This document shows positions 48,825 through 57,612 of a stretch of DNA of 64,000 bases, piece by piece; position 1 is the stretch's first letter; every line of letters starts with the position of its first letter. The notes below the pieces were generated by a model that was given only the letters and a program-made list of their open reading frames with translations, did not search any database and was not told where the DNA came from. The stretch is from contig CANRHB010000001.1 in NCBI GenBank assembly GCA_947630325.1, forward strand, positions 29,579-93,578. The letters are read 5' to 3'. The position numbers and the translations under genes are program-made. The DNA comes from an uncultured Clostridia bacterium. GTDB lineage: Bacteria > Bacillota > Clostridia > Christensenellales > Borkfalkiaceae.

Positions 48825-50084
48825 ATGGAAATCTCAAGAGATTTTTATTTACAAAAGCTCATCGACCATAAGCAGAATGGACTAGTTAAAATCATCACCG
48901 GGGTACGCCGTTGCGGGAAGTCGTACCTGCTCTTTACGCTCTTCTATCATCACCTTTTGAACGATGGCGTACCCGCCGACCATATCATTTGCGTTTCACT
49001 CGAAGATTACGGCAATAAAAATTTGCAAAACCCAGACGAACTCTATGCGTTTGTAAAAGCGCAAATCAAGGACGATGCCCCGTACTTTATTCTTTTGGAT
49101 GAGATCCAACTTGTACCGACTTTTGAGAGCGTCGTCAACGGATTTCTGCACATTCCGAACGCAGACATTTATGTCACGGGAAGCAATTCCAAATTTTTGT
49201 CGAGCGACATCATCACGGAATTCCGCGGGCGCGGAGATGAGATCCGCGTCTTTCCGCTCAACTTTTCGGAGTTTTATTCTGCGCTCGAACAGAATACGCC
49301 GTTCAATAGAGCTTGGCTTCAATACGCGACTTACGGCGGAATGCCGCTGTGCCTTTCGATGAAGACAGATTCAGATAAGGCGAAATATTTACAAGACCTG
49401 TTTGCGACGACCTATCTTGCGGATATTATAAACCGAAATAATCTACGCGGTAACGCCGAGATCAATGAGCTCACCGATATTCTCGCCTCGTCGATCGGCT
49501 CGCTCACCAATCCTTTGAAGCTGTCGAACACCTTCAACTCGCAAAAAAACCTAAAACTCTCCGCAAACACGATTTCAGCGTATCTTGATCACCTGCAAAA
49601 TGCTTTTTTAATCGAACGAGCGGTTCGTTACGATATCAAAGGCAAGAAGTATATCAACACGCCGTCCAAGTACTATTTTGTTGACATGGGGCTGAGGAAT
49701 GCGCGGCTCTCCTTCCACCAGCAGGAATACAACCACATCATGGAGAACGTGGTTTATAATGAGTTGAAACTGCGCGGCTATTCGGTTGATGTGGGAGTTG
49801 TGGAAACCAATTTGAAAGTCAACGGTGTGTCGCAGAGAAAGCAACTTGAAGTGGATTTTGTCGCCAATATGGGCAGCCGCAGATATTACATTCAGTGCGC
49901 TTATCGGATGCCCGACGAGGAAAAACGCAAGCAGGAGCTATCGTCCCTTCTCGGAATAGGCGATGCTTTCAAAAAAATCGTCATCGTGGGTGAAGAGGGA
50001 CTGACGGGTTATAACGAACAGGGAATTTTGATTGCTTCTCTTTCGGATTTCCTTTTCAACCCCGAAAAGACATTGAATTGGTAA
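48825..50084 (+). CDS. AAA ATPase with DUF4143-type C-terminal domain
   Basis: The 419-residue protein has P-loop VRRCGKSYLLF (about residue 27), Walker B ILLDEIQLV, the sensor region VTGSNSKFLSSDI, and a C-terminal part (HLQNAFLIERAVRYD, KYYFVDMGLRNA, ENVVYNELKLRGYSV, KQLEVDFVA) typical of the AAA_14/DUF4143 family. The E-VDF pattern resembles a nuclease-like fold. Function is unknown, although these genes are common in mobile and defence regions. The ATG at 48825 follows GAGGG. It precedes hsdM by 24 bases, with which it is probably co-transcribed. Confidence 0.85.
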   Translation: MEISRDFYLQKLIDHKQNGLVKIITGVRRCGKSYLLFTLFYHHLLNDGVPADHIICVSLEDYGNKNLQNPDELYAFVKAQIKDDAPYFILLDEIQLVPTFESVVNGFLHIPNADIYVTGSNSKFLSSDIITEFRGRGDEIRVFPLNFSEFYSALEQNTPFNRAWLQYATYGGMPLCLSMKTDSDKAKYLQDLFATTYLADIINRNNLRGNAEINELTDILASSIGSLTNPLKLSNTFNSQKNLKLSANTISAYLDHLQNAFLIERAVRYDIKGKKYINTPSKYYFVDMGLRNARLSFHQQEYNHIMENVVYNELKLRGYSVDVGVVETNLKVNGVSQRKQLEVDFVANMGSRRYYIQCAYRMPDEEKRKQELSSLLGIGDAFKKIVIVGEEGLTGYNEQGILIASLSDFLFNPEKTLNW

Positions 50085-50108
50085 CGCATAGCCGCAAAGG
50101 AGTTACTT

Positions 50109-51938
50109 ATGACGAGAGGAATCAATATCAAAAAACTTGAAGCCGATCTTTGGGAATCGGCAGACCTACTTCGCGCGGGGTCAAAACTGACGAGCAATCA
50201 ATACTGTATGCCCGTGCTCGGTTTGATTTTCCTGCGCTATGCTTATAGCCGTTTCAAAATGGTTGAAGCGGAAATTCTCAAAAACAGACCGATGCGAAAC
50301 GGCAAGCCGCTCCCGGTGGAGGCAAGCGATTTTGCGGAAAAGAGCGCGTTGTTTCTTCCGCGCGAGGCGCAATATTCCTATCTCGTCAACCTTCCCGCGA
50401 ATATCTCGTCGCAGAATTTGCAGAGTATCGACGGAAATGTGATGAATAGCCTCGGCGAAGTCGTCAACAACGCCATGCGTCTTGTGGAGATGGAGAGTGA
50501 ACAACTCAAGGGCGTTCTGCCAAAAGAGTATACCATCTTTTCGGACGAGCTTCTCGCCGAACTTCTTCGCATTTTCAACAACAATGCCCTCGGTAATGTC
50601 GGCGGCGACGTCATCGGGCGCATCTATGAATATTTTCTCAACAAATTTGCGAAAAACATTGCTTCGGACGACGGCGTATTCTTTACGCCCAAGCCGCTTG
50701 TCAAAATGATCGTCAATATTTTAGAGCCGAAGTCGGGCGTACTCCTCGATCCAGCCTGCGGGAGCGGCGGCATGTTTGTACAGACGGGCGACTTCGTCAA
50801 TGCGGCGGGCATGGTCGCCAACAACACGATGACCTTCTATGGACAGGAAAAAGTGGAATACAATGCCCAGCTCTGCCTGATGAATATGGCGGTGCATGGA
50901 CTTACAGGCGTCATTAAGTCGGGGGATGAGGCGAACACGTTCTACCACGACGCACACAATCTGAATGGCTGCTGCGACTATGTGATGGCAAACCCGCCCT
51001 TCAACGTGGATAAGGTGAAATCCGAATCGGCCTCTGCCGCGGGGCGCCTGCCGTTCGGACTTCCGAGCGTGAATAAGGCAAAGGAAATCGGCAACGCAAA
51101 CTACCTTTGGATCTCCTATTTCTACTCCTATCTCAACGAAAAAGGCCGCGCGGGCTTTGTGATGGCGTCCTCTGCGACGGATAGCCAGGGGAAAGACAAA
51201 GATATTCGGGAAAAACTCATCAAAACGGGTCACGTTGATGTCATCATCAGTGTGGCGAATAACTTTTTCTACACCAAGAGCTTGCCCTGCTCGCTGTGGT
51301 TTTTTAATAAAGGGAAGCCCGCGGCGCTCAAAGAGAAGGTGCTCTTCATCGACTCCCGCAATTACTATACGCAGGTGGATCGGACGCTCAATGAGTGGAG
51401 CGATTGGCAACTCAAAAATTTGAATGCCATCGTTTGGCTCTACCGCGGCGAGGTTAAGAAATATCGAAATCTGCTCAAGGAGTATCGCAAAACATTATCC
51501 GACGACCGTCCGTTTGCCGAGATCGAAGCTGAGCTTTCAGAAATCGTGCAGAAAAAACGTGCGGAGGCAAAGGAAGCTGTTGAAGCGGCGGAAAGACGCG
51601 AGAAAAAGAACATCAAGACAAAATTCGATGAGGAGATCGCCGCACTCAATGAACGCCTTACGATTGTGAAAGAGGCGGCTTGGCTGTATGAAAAATTCGG
51701 CGAGGGAGAGTACCGGGATATTCTCGGGCTATGTAAAATTGAGGAGCGATCTGCGATCCTCGAAAAGGGTTGCTCATTGACGCCTGGCGCTTACGTCGGC
51801 GTTGCGCCCACAGCAGATGACGGCGTAAATTTTGCGGAGCGCATGGCAGAGATCCATCAAGAACTTCTGCGTTTGCAAGCCGAATCTGAAGACCTCATGG
51901 ATACCATCTCCAAAAACATGAAGGAGCTGGGATTATGA
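50109..51938 (+). CDS. hsdM: Type I restriction-modification methyltransferase subunit
   Basis: The 609-residue M subunit has an N-terminal HsdM helical domain (LEADLWESADLLRAGSKL), SAM motif I LLDPACGSGGMFVQ (about residue 216), catalytic NPPF in YVMANPPFNVDKVK (about 297) and a C-terminal coiled region (EAKEAVEAAERREKKNIK). It methylates adenine in the target chosen by HsdS. AAAGGAG precedes the ATG. It overlaps hsdS by 4 bases. Confidence 0.96.
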   Translation: MTRGINIKKLEADLWESADLLRAGSKLTSNQYCMPVLGLIFLRYAYSRFKMVEAEILKNRPMRNGKPLPVEASDFAEKSALFLPREAQYSYLVNLPANISSQNLQSIDGNVMNSLGEVVNNAMRLVEMESEQLKGVLPKEYTIFSDELLAELLRIFNNNALGNVGGDVIGRIYEYFLNKFAKNIASDDGVFFTPKPLVKMIVNILEPKSGVLLDPACGSGGMFVQTGDFVNAAGMVANNTMTFYGQEKVEYNAQLCLMNMAVHGLTGVIKSGDEANTFYHDAHNLNGCCDYVMANPPFNVDKVKSESASAAGRLPFGLPSVNKAKEIGNANYLWISYFYSYLNEKGRAGFVMASSATDSQGKDKDIREKLIKTGHVDVIISVANNFFYTKSLPCSLWFFNKGKPAALKEKVLFIDSRNYYTQVDRTLNEWSDWQLKNLNAIVWLYRGEVKKYRNLLKEYRKTLSDDRPFAEIEAELSEIVQKKRAEAKEAVEAAERREKKNIKTKFDEEIAALNERLTIVKEAAWLYEKFGEGEYRDILGLCKIEERSAILEKGCSLTPGAYVGVAPTADDGVNFAERMAEIHQELLRLQAESEDLMDTISKNMKELGL

Positions 51939-53104
51939 AGTGGGAAACTGTTGACTTCGAGAATATTTTTTGCTTTTGTAATGGAAAAGCAACGAAATAC
52001 TTGGATTCGGGAGAGTATCCTGTATATGGTTCAAACGGGGTCTTAGGCTATAGTCACGCATATTTGTACGCCAAGGCCATAATTGTCGGTCGGGTCGGCG
52101 CATATTGCGGAACAATTTTCTATTGTCCAAATTCCTTTTGGGCTACTGATAATACAATCGTTCTGCAAATCAAAGACGGGTTCAAAAGCGATATCCGTTT
52201 TTGCAAGTATATGTTGGAGCAAATGAGGTTGAATCTATATGCTTCGGGTTCTGCGCAACCGCTGCTTACACAGACAATACTCTCCGGATTAAAATGCATA
52301 CAGCCACCCATTGAAACTCAAAAGCGGATCGCCGATATTCTTTCTGCCTATGATGATTTGATCGAGAACAATCAAAAGCATATAAAACTGTTAGAAGATG
52401 CGGAGCAGCGGTTATATAAAGAGTGGTTTATCGACCTTCATTTCCCAGGTCATGAAACCACCCCCATCATCAACGGCATTCCCGAAGGGTGGGAAAGAAA
52501 GACGGTCGAAAAGTGTTTAGTCATGACTATTGGAGGTGGTTGGGGCAAAGACGAGCCGATGGGCAATTATTTGCACAAAGGAAGGGTGATTCGCGGAACA
52601 GATATACCCGATGTATATTATGGAAATTATCGAGATGTACCTTTGCGATATCATACCGAAAAAGACATACAGACTCGTTCCCTGCAAGAAAATGATATTA
52701 TCTTTGAATTGTCAAACGGGAATATTGACAATATCGGCAGGTGTCTTTTAATAGACAAAGAAATGTTGAGAGCTTGTGGCGAAAATGCAATTAGCGCAAG
52801 TTTTTGTAAACTGCTTCGTCCCATCAATGAAGCTTATGCGCTTCTTCTTTTTCTGGAAATTCAAGCAATGCAAAACAACGGTACTATGTTGCCATTAAAA
52901 AAACATGCCGCAAACGGCATAAACAATTTTGATTTTCAAGGCTTTTTGCAACATGATATATTAGTTCCGAATGATATTAAATTGCTCGATCCTATAAAAA
53001 CAGTCACTATAAAAATTAGCAATTTGCGTGAACAACTGCGTCTTTTAACGGAAGCCCGCGACCGCTTACTTCCGAAACTCATGAACGGCGAAATTGAGGT
53101 GTAA
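51935..53104 (+). CDS. hsdS: Type I restriction-modification specificity subunit
   Basis: The 389-residue protein has two target-recognition domains (about 1-125 and 185-335), each followed by a conserved helix (TQKRIADILSAYDDLIENNQKHIKLLEDAEQRLYKEWF and LREQLRLLTEARDRLLPKLMNGEI). It defines a bipartite recognition sequence, which cannot be read from the protein. The base composition is more AT-rich than hsdM and the core genome, suggesting exchange of recognition domains. Confidence 0.94.
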   Translation: MKWETVDFENIFCFCNGKATKYLDSGEYPVYGSNGVLGYSHAYLYAKAIIVGRVGAYCGTIFYCPNSFWATDNTIVLQIKDGFKSDIRFCKYMLEQMRLNLYASGSAQPLLTQTILSGLKCIQPPIETQKRIADILSAYDDLIENNQKHIKLLEDAEQRLYKEWFIDLHFPGHETTPIINGIPEGWERKTVEKCLVMTIGGGWGKDEPMGNYLHKGRVIRGTDIPDVYYGNYRDVPLRYHTEKDIQTRSLQENDIIFELSNGNIDNIGRCLLIDKEMLRACGENAISASFCKLLRPINEAYALLLFLEIQAMQNNGTMLPLKKHAANGINNFDFQGFLQHDILVPNDIKLLDPIKTVTIKISNLREQLRLLTEARDRLLPKLMNGEIEV

Positions 53105-53106
53105 AA

Positions 53107-53940
53107 ATGGCAACTTTTTCTCATCGAAATGGCTACAATCATATGGATCTGCGTTTGGAATACGCAAGTGCAACATTAAAAGGACGAATATTCTCAAGAT
53201 TTTATAAAGAGGAATTTACCATATATAGCCCATTGGACTATGAAAATTATACAACAGGTATCGAAGATATGATGATAGAGATGGGACTCAGCTATGAGTT
53301 TCCGCGCGATGGGGTAGTAAAGTCTCGCAATGCGAATTCATTAAAAAAATATATTCTCGAAACACCTTCATGGCTTATTATCTTTGATTTTATAGAAAGA
53401 TATCTCTCACACATTCCTCCGTCCAAAGCGGAAGATATGAGCGCAGAGTTCAATCGTATCTTGGAGGATGAAGTATCGGCATACAGAATTTTAGACAATT
53501 TGGTAGTCCCAATTACTAATCATTCCGAACTTGCAACGATAAAAGAGGCCAAAGATACACCGTATGATTCCGTCAACAAGCACATTTCCAAAGCTTTGTC
53601 ACTTTATGCCGACCGTCAAAATCCCGATTATGAGAACTCCATCAAAGAATCTATCAGCGCGGTCGAATCCATGTGTTGTATCATTACAGGGATGTCGGGG
53701 AAAAACGCAACGCTTGGCAATACGATCAAAAAGTTAAAAGATAGCGGCGTTCATATACACTCTGCCATGGAAAGTGCATTTTCTTCCCTATACGGATATA
53801 CTTCCGATGAGAATGGCATTCGGCACGGCGGCATTGACTTTGCGGATGCGCCTGCCGAAGATGCGAAATATATGTTGGTTTCATGTTCTGCTTTCGTAAA
53901 TTACCTCATCGAAAAATGGAGCAAGGTGAATAGAGCATAG
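53107..53940 (+). CDS. Abortive-infection-like protein inside the hsd operon
   Basis: The 277-residue protein's C-terminal part (about 165-275: YENSIKESISAVESMCCIITG, LGNTIKKLKDSG, YGYTSDENGIRHGG, YMLVSCSAFVNYLIEKW) matches the pattern of AbiJ-like/HEPN C-terminal domains with the RHG motif. The N-terminal part (about 1-150) is of the type found with them. Probably an RNase-like or dormancy effector of phage defence. It starts 2 bases after hsdS and ends 9 bases before hsdR, so it is expressed with the restriction system. Confidence 0.72.
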   Translation: MATFSHRNGYNHMDLRLEYASATLKGRIFSRFYKEEFTIYSPLDYENYTTGIEDMMIEMGLSYEFPRDGVVKSRNANSLKKYILETPSWLIIFDFIERYLSHIPPSKAEDMSAEFNRILEDEVSAYRILDNLVVPITNHSELATIKEAKDTPYDSVNKHISKALSLYADRQNPDYENSIKESISAVESMCCIITGMSGKNATLGNTIKKLKDSGVHIHSAMESAFSSLYGYTSDENGIRHGGIDFADAPAEDAKYMLVSCSAFVNYLIEKWSKVNRA

Positions 53941-53949
53941 GAGAATGAT

Positions 53950-56900
53950 ATGTCATACGAATACTCTGAAAACAAATTGGTGCAGGAGAGCGCGGGGAAT
54001 CTCTTACATAACGAGCTCGGCTGGCGGGTCTTATTTGCCTATAACAAGGAAAAACTTGGTATCGATGGCACGCTCGGACGCACAAGTTACCGCGAGGTGC
54101 TCCTCACGCAGTATTTTCGAGCCGCTCTTAAAAAGTTGAACCCGTGGATCAACGATGTGCAGATCGACGAGGCGCAGGAGAGATTCCTGAGCCATCTTTC
54201 CACGTCCTCTCTTCTCCAAATCAACGAGGAAAAGTATTCGTATATCCGCGACGGTATCCCCGTCACCTGTAAGACCGAGGATGGGAAGCAGAGCACACGC
54301 AATGCGATCGTCATTGACTTTGCCCACCCCGAAGATAATGACTTTCTTGCCGTCAAGGAGATGTGGATTCATAGTGAACTTTATCGCCGCCGCACGGATA
54401 TCGTCGGGTTTGTCAACGGCATTCCTTTGCTTTTCGTCGAATTGAAAGGCACCAACGTCGATGTGGAAAATGCCTATACCGATAACTACCGCGACTATCG
54501 GGATACTATCCCACACCTCTTTTATTTCAATGCCTTTGTGATGCTGAGCAACGGGCTTACGGCAAAGGTTGGAACGCTTGGGAGTAAGTTTGAATTTTTC
54601 CACGAGTGGAAGCGTCTGCGGGAAAGCGATGAAGGGAATGTCGCACTGGAAACCATGTTGCGCGGCATTTGCAAAAAGGAAAACTTTTTGGATATCCTGG
54701 AGAATTTTATCGTATTCGACCATTCGAATGGTGGCATCAAAAAGATCCTTGCGCAGAACCATCAATATCTGGGCGTCAATGAGGCGGTCAAGGCCTATGA
54801 AGCGCGCAAATTGAAGGATGGAAAACTCGGCGTATTTTGGCATACACAGGGATCGGGCAAGAGTTATTCCATGGTCTTTTTCGCGCAAAAGATCCGCCGA
54901 AAATTCGCGGGTTCGCCAACGATCGTCATCCTCACCGACCGCGATGAATTGAACGATCAAATCAGCGGAACATTCTTAAACTGCGGACTTCTCGAAGGCA
55001 CGAAGGCATCCGAATATATCGCGTCAAGCGGGGAAAATCTGATTAGAAGGTTGCGGGGCAATCCGAGCTTCATCTTCACGCTCATTCAAAAATTCAATCA
55101 GCCGAACGCCGAGCCCATCTATCCCGACCACGACATCATCATCCTTTCGGATGAAGCCCATCGCACGCAATACGGCATTTTTGCCGAGAATATGATGCGG
55201 TTGCTCCCCACGGCTTCCCGTCTCGGTTTTACGGGAACTCCTCTGCTTTCCAGCGATAACATCACCGAGAGAACATTCGGAGGATATATCTCCATCTATG
55301 ACTTCAAACGAGCCGTAGAGGACGGCGCGACTGTTCCGCTCTACTATGAAAACCGTGCAGACAAGATCGCACAACTCGAAAACCCCAAAATTACAGACGA
55401 CATCTTGTCGGCAATCGAAGACGCCGATCTCGACCCTTCGCAACAGGACAAATTGGAGCGTGAATTTGCAAAGGAAATTCATATCCTCACCGCCGAGCCC
55501 CGTCTACGCTCGATTGCCAAAGACTTTGTTGCACATTATTCCGATTTATGGATGAGCGGCAAGGCAATGTTTGTCTGCCTCAATAAAGTGACCTGCGTGA
55601 GAATGTTCAACTTTGTGCAAGAGTATTGGCAAGAAGAGATCAAAAGGCTTGAATCGTTACTGAAATCGGCTACTTTGTCTGAAGCACAGGAACTTGAAAG
55701 AAAGATCGCATGGATGCGGGAAACGGAGATGGCTGTCGTCATCAGTCAGGAGCAGAACGAAATTCAAACTTTCAAAAAATGGGGCATGGATATCCTGTCG
55801 CACCGTGCAAAGATGGAGAAGCGGGAGCTTGACAAAGAATATAAGGACGAAAAGAGTAAGTTCCGCGTCGTATTTGTCTGCGCCATGTGGCTTACGGGAT
55901 TTGACGTCAAGAGCCTTTCTTGCTTATATTTAGACAAACCGTTAAAGGCGCACACGTTGATGCAGACGATCGCCCGCGCAAACCGCGTTGCCGAAGGAAA
56001 AAGCAACGGGTTGATCGTGGACTATGTCGGCATTGTCAAGGCGCTCAGAAAGGCTTTGGCGGATTACACGGTCAATCGGAGCGGCTTCGGCGTCGATCCC
56101 ACACTGGATAAGGAGGTTTTGATCAAGCGGATCCATGAAGTAATTGAAAATACAAAAGCGTTTCTCTCCCAACACGGCTTTGATTTGCAAACCTTGATTG
56201 CGGCATCGGATTTTACGAAGATGGCACTGTTACAGGATGCCGCGAATGCGATGTGCGAATCGCTTGAAATCAAGAAAACGTTCCAAACATATGCTTCCGA
56301 ACTTGCCCGCCTTGTGAAATACACCGACAGAAACGATCTTGACGGTCAGACGATCGCAGAGAAAAACGCGATCCTTGCGATTTACGGCGAACTACTCAAA
56401 AAGCGCAGACACGCCGATAATACGGATTTGATGGTGGAGATCAATCATATCATCAATGATTACATCTTTATCGAAAAGCAGGACGACAGAGAAGCCAAGC
56501 AATTTGATATCAGCAAGATTGATTTTGATTTGTTGACGCGAGAATTTTCTCGCACAAAGAGAAAAAATCTTGCGATGCGCGATTTGCAGGAGTTGGTCGA
56601 GGAGCGGCTGAAAGACATGCTGTTTGCCAACCCAACAAGGATAAATTACTATGAACGCTATCGTCGGATCATTGATGACTATAATTCCGAGCAGGATCGT
56701 GCTACTATCGAAAAGACGTTTATGGATTTGATGGACCTCGCAAATTCCATGGATAAAGAACAACAACGCTATGTCCGAGAAGGCTTTTCAAGCGATGAAG
56801 AATTGTCGATGTATGATTTGCTGTTCCAAGATGACCTGTCAAAACAGGACATCAAAAAAATAAAGACCGTGGCTGTAGAATTGCTTACTAAGATTAAAGC

Positions 56901-57078
56901 GAAAATCGCCAAATTTGATCATTGGACGGATAAGCAAGAAACCAAAGCGGCCATAGAAAATCTTATTCGGGTTGCCCTGTGGGAAGGGCTACCTGAAAGC
57001 TATGATGAAGAAAAAGTCAATGAATATCGCAGAAAAATTTATGAATACATCTATACGCGATATAAGGACGTCGCGTAA
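53950..57078 (+). CDS. hsdR: Type I restriction endonuclease subunit
   Basis: The 1042-residue translocase/nuclease has an N-terminal PD-(D/E)xK nuclease (IVIDFAHPEDND...PLLFVELKGTN, about residues 118-160), Walker A FWHTQGSGKSYSM (about 298), DEAHRTQYG (helicase motif II, about 402), TGTPLL, and a C-terminal helical domain contacting HsdM. AGGAGAATG precedes the ATG. Full length, with no break seen. It completes an intact type I system. Confidence 0.96.
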   Translation: MSYEYSENKLVQESAGNLLHNELGWRVLFAYNKEKLGIDGTLGRTSYREVLLTQYFRAALKKLNPWINDVQIDEAQERFLSHLSTSSLLQINEEKYSYIRDGIPVTCKTEDGKQSTRNAIVIDFAHPEDNDFLAVKEMWIHSELYRRRTDIVGFVNGIPLLFVELKGTNVDVENAYTDNYRDYRDTIPHLFYFNAFVMLSNGLTAKVGTLGSKFEFFHEWKRLRESDEGNVALETMLRGICKKENFLDILENFIVFDHSNGGIKKILAQNHQYLGVNEAVKAYEARKLKDGKLGVFWHTQGSGKSYSMVFFAQKIRRKFAGSPTIVILTDRDELNDQISGTFLNCGLLEGTKASEYIASSGENLIRRLRGNPSFIFTLIQKFNQPNAEPIYPDHDIIILSDEAHRTQYGIFAENMMRLLPTASRLGFTGTPLLSSDNITERTFGGYISIYDFKRAVEDGATVPLYYENRADKIAQLENPKITDDILSAIEDADLDPSQQDKLEREFAKEIHILTAEPRLRSIAKDFVAHYSDLWMSGKAMFVCLNKVTCVRMFNFVQEYWQEEIKRLESLLKSATLSEAQELERKIAWMRETEMAVVISQEQNEIQTFKKWGMDILSHRAKMEKRELDKEYKDEKSKFRVVFVCAMWLTGFDVKSLSCLYLDKPLKAHTLMQTIARANRVAEGKSNGLIVDYVGIVKALRKALADYTVNRSGFGVDPTLDKEVLIKRIHEVIENTKAFLSQHGFDLQTLIAASDFTKMALLQDAANAMCESLEIKKTFQTYASELARLVKYTDRNDLDGQTIAEKNAILAIYGELLKKRRHADNTDLMVEINHIINDYIFIEKQDDREAKQFDISKIDFDLLTREFSRTKRKNLAMRDLQELVEERLKDMLFANPTRINYYERYRRIIDDYNSEQDRATIEKTFMDLMDLANSMDKEQQRYVREGFSSDEELSMYDLLFQDDLSKQDIKKIKTVAVELLTKIKAKIAKFDHWTDKQETKAAIENLIRVALWEGLPESYDEEKVNEYRRKIYEYIYTRYKDVA

Positions 57079-57120
57079 ATTCAAAACGAGTGGTGGAGCG
57101 ACTGTTCCATTCCCGCAAAA

Positions 57121-57165
57121 GGGGATATGGGATCAGAATTGAAAAAATGATAGGAGAATAAAATC
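57121..57165 (+). pseudogene. Diverged remnant of the spoIVB 3' end
   Basis: 45 bases match 48577-48621 at 39 of 45 positions. The frame encodes GYGIRIEKMIGE and stop, against GYGIGIEKMLEE and stop in spoIVB. It lies 42 bases after hsdR with no upstream body of a spoIVB gene, marking the far border of the defence island. Confidence 0.75.
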
Positions 57166-57170
57166 ATGAG

Positions 57171-57199
57171 AAAGCCTAGGGAACACCCGTGGGCTTTTT
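57171..57199 (+). terminator. Terminator after the spoIVB remnant
   Basis: AAAGCCTA and TGGGCTTT arms followed by TTTTC. It ends transcription from the hsd operon. Confidence 0.75.
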
Positions 57200-57240
57200 C
57201 GTTATAAAAAGAAAATCTCCGTACAGCCCGAATAGAAGAC

Positions 57241-57269
57241 TTGACAAAAAAATTACCAATATATATCAT
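57241..57269 (+). promoter_or_regulatory. Orphan promoter
   Basis: TTGACA (57241-57246), 17-base spacer, TATCAT (57264-57269), with no clear protein gene following on this strand. Confidence 0.65.
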
Positions 57270-57275
57270 AAAACA

Positions 57276-57608
57276 CAATCGAGTGTAAAATTTAAACCGA
57301 GAGACCGAAAGAAACTTCCTCCAAAAAGAAAACTACACATTTAGATCGTGCGCTTTTCCAAATCGTTTGTTGGTCTGCGAACGGATAACAAGGATAAAAT
57401 GGAAGAGGATCGTGATAGGAGAGGGGAGAGACCAACGGTCGTCATGTCGTAAAGTCATGTCTCTCGGAGGTCGGCGATGCCGTGCAGTGCATGGGCAAAA
57501 CCGCTTCTTATACCGTCTCGGTATTTGAGGCTTCAGAGAAGAAAAATAAAAAAGCGTTTTCTATCAAAACAGAGGCAACGGCGAGGGAAATTTCCCTCGC
57601 CGTTTTTA
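57276..57608 (+). ncRNA. Candidate structured small RNA
   Basis: About 330 bases between a good promoter (57241) and a perfect terminator (57577-57607). Internal pairing is visible, for example GAGAGAC (about 57430) with GTCTCTC (about 57461). Short open frames exist (for example from 57482) but lack a ribosome site and run into the opposing gene. The RNA class is not recognised. Confidence 0.4.
57577..57607. terminator. Perfect palindromic terminator
   Basis: AACGGCGAGGGAAA and TTTCCCTCGCCGTT, 14-base arms without loop bases, then TTT on the plus strand. It lies 5 bases beyond the alcohol dehydrogenase stop on the other strand and may serve both. Confidence 0.8.
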
Positions 57609-57612
57609 AGTA

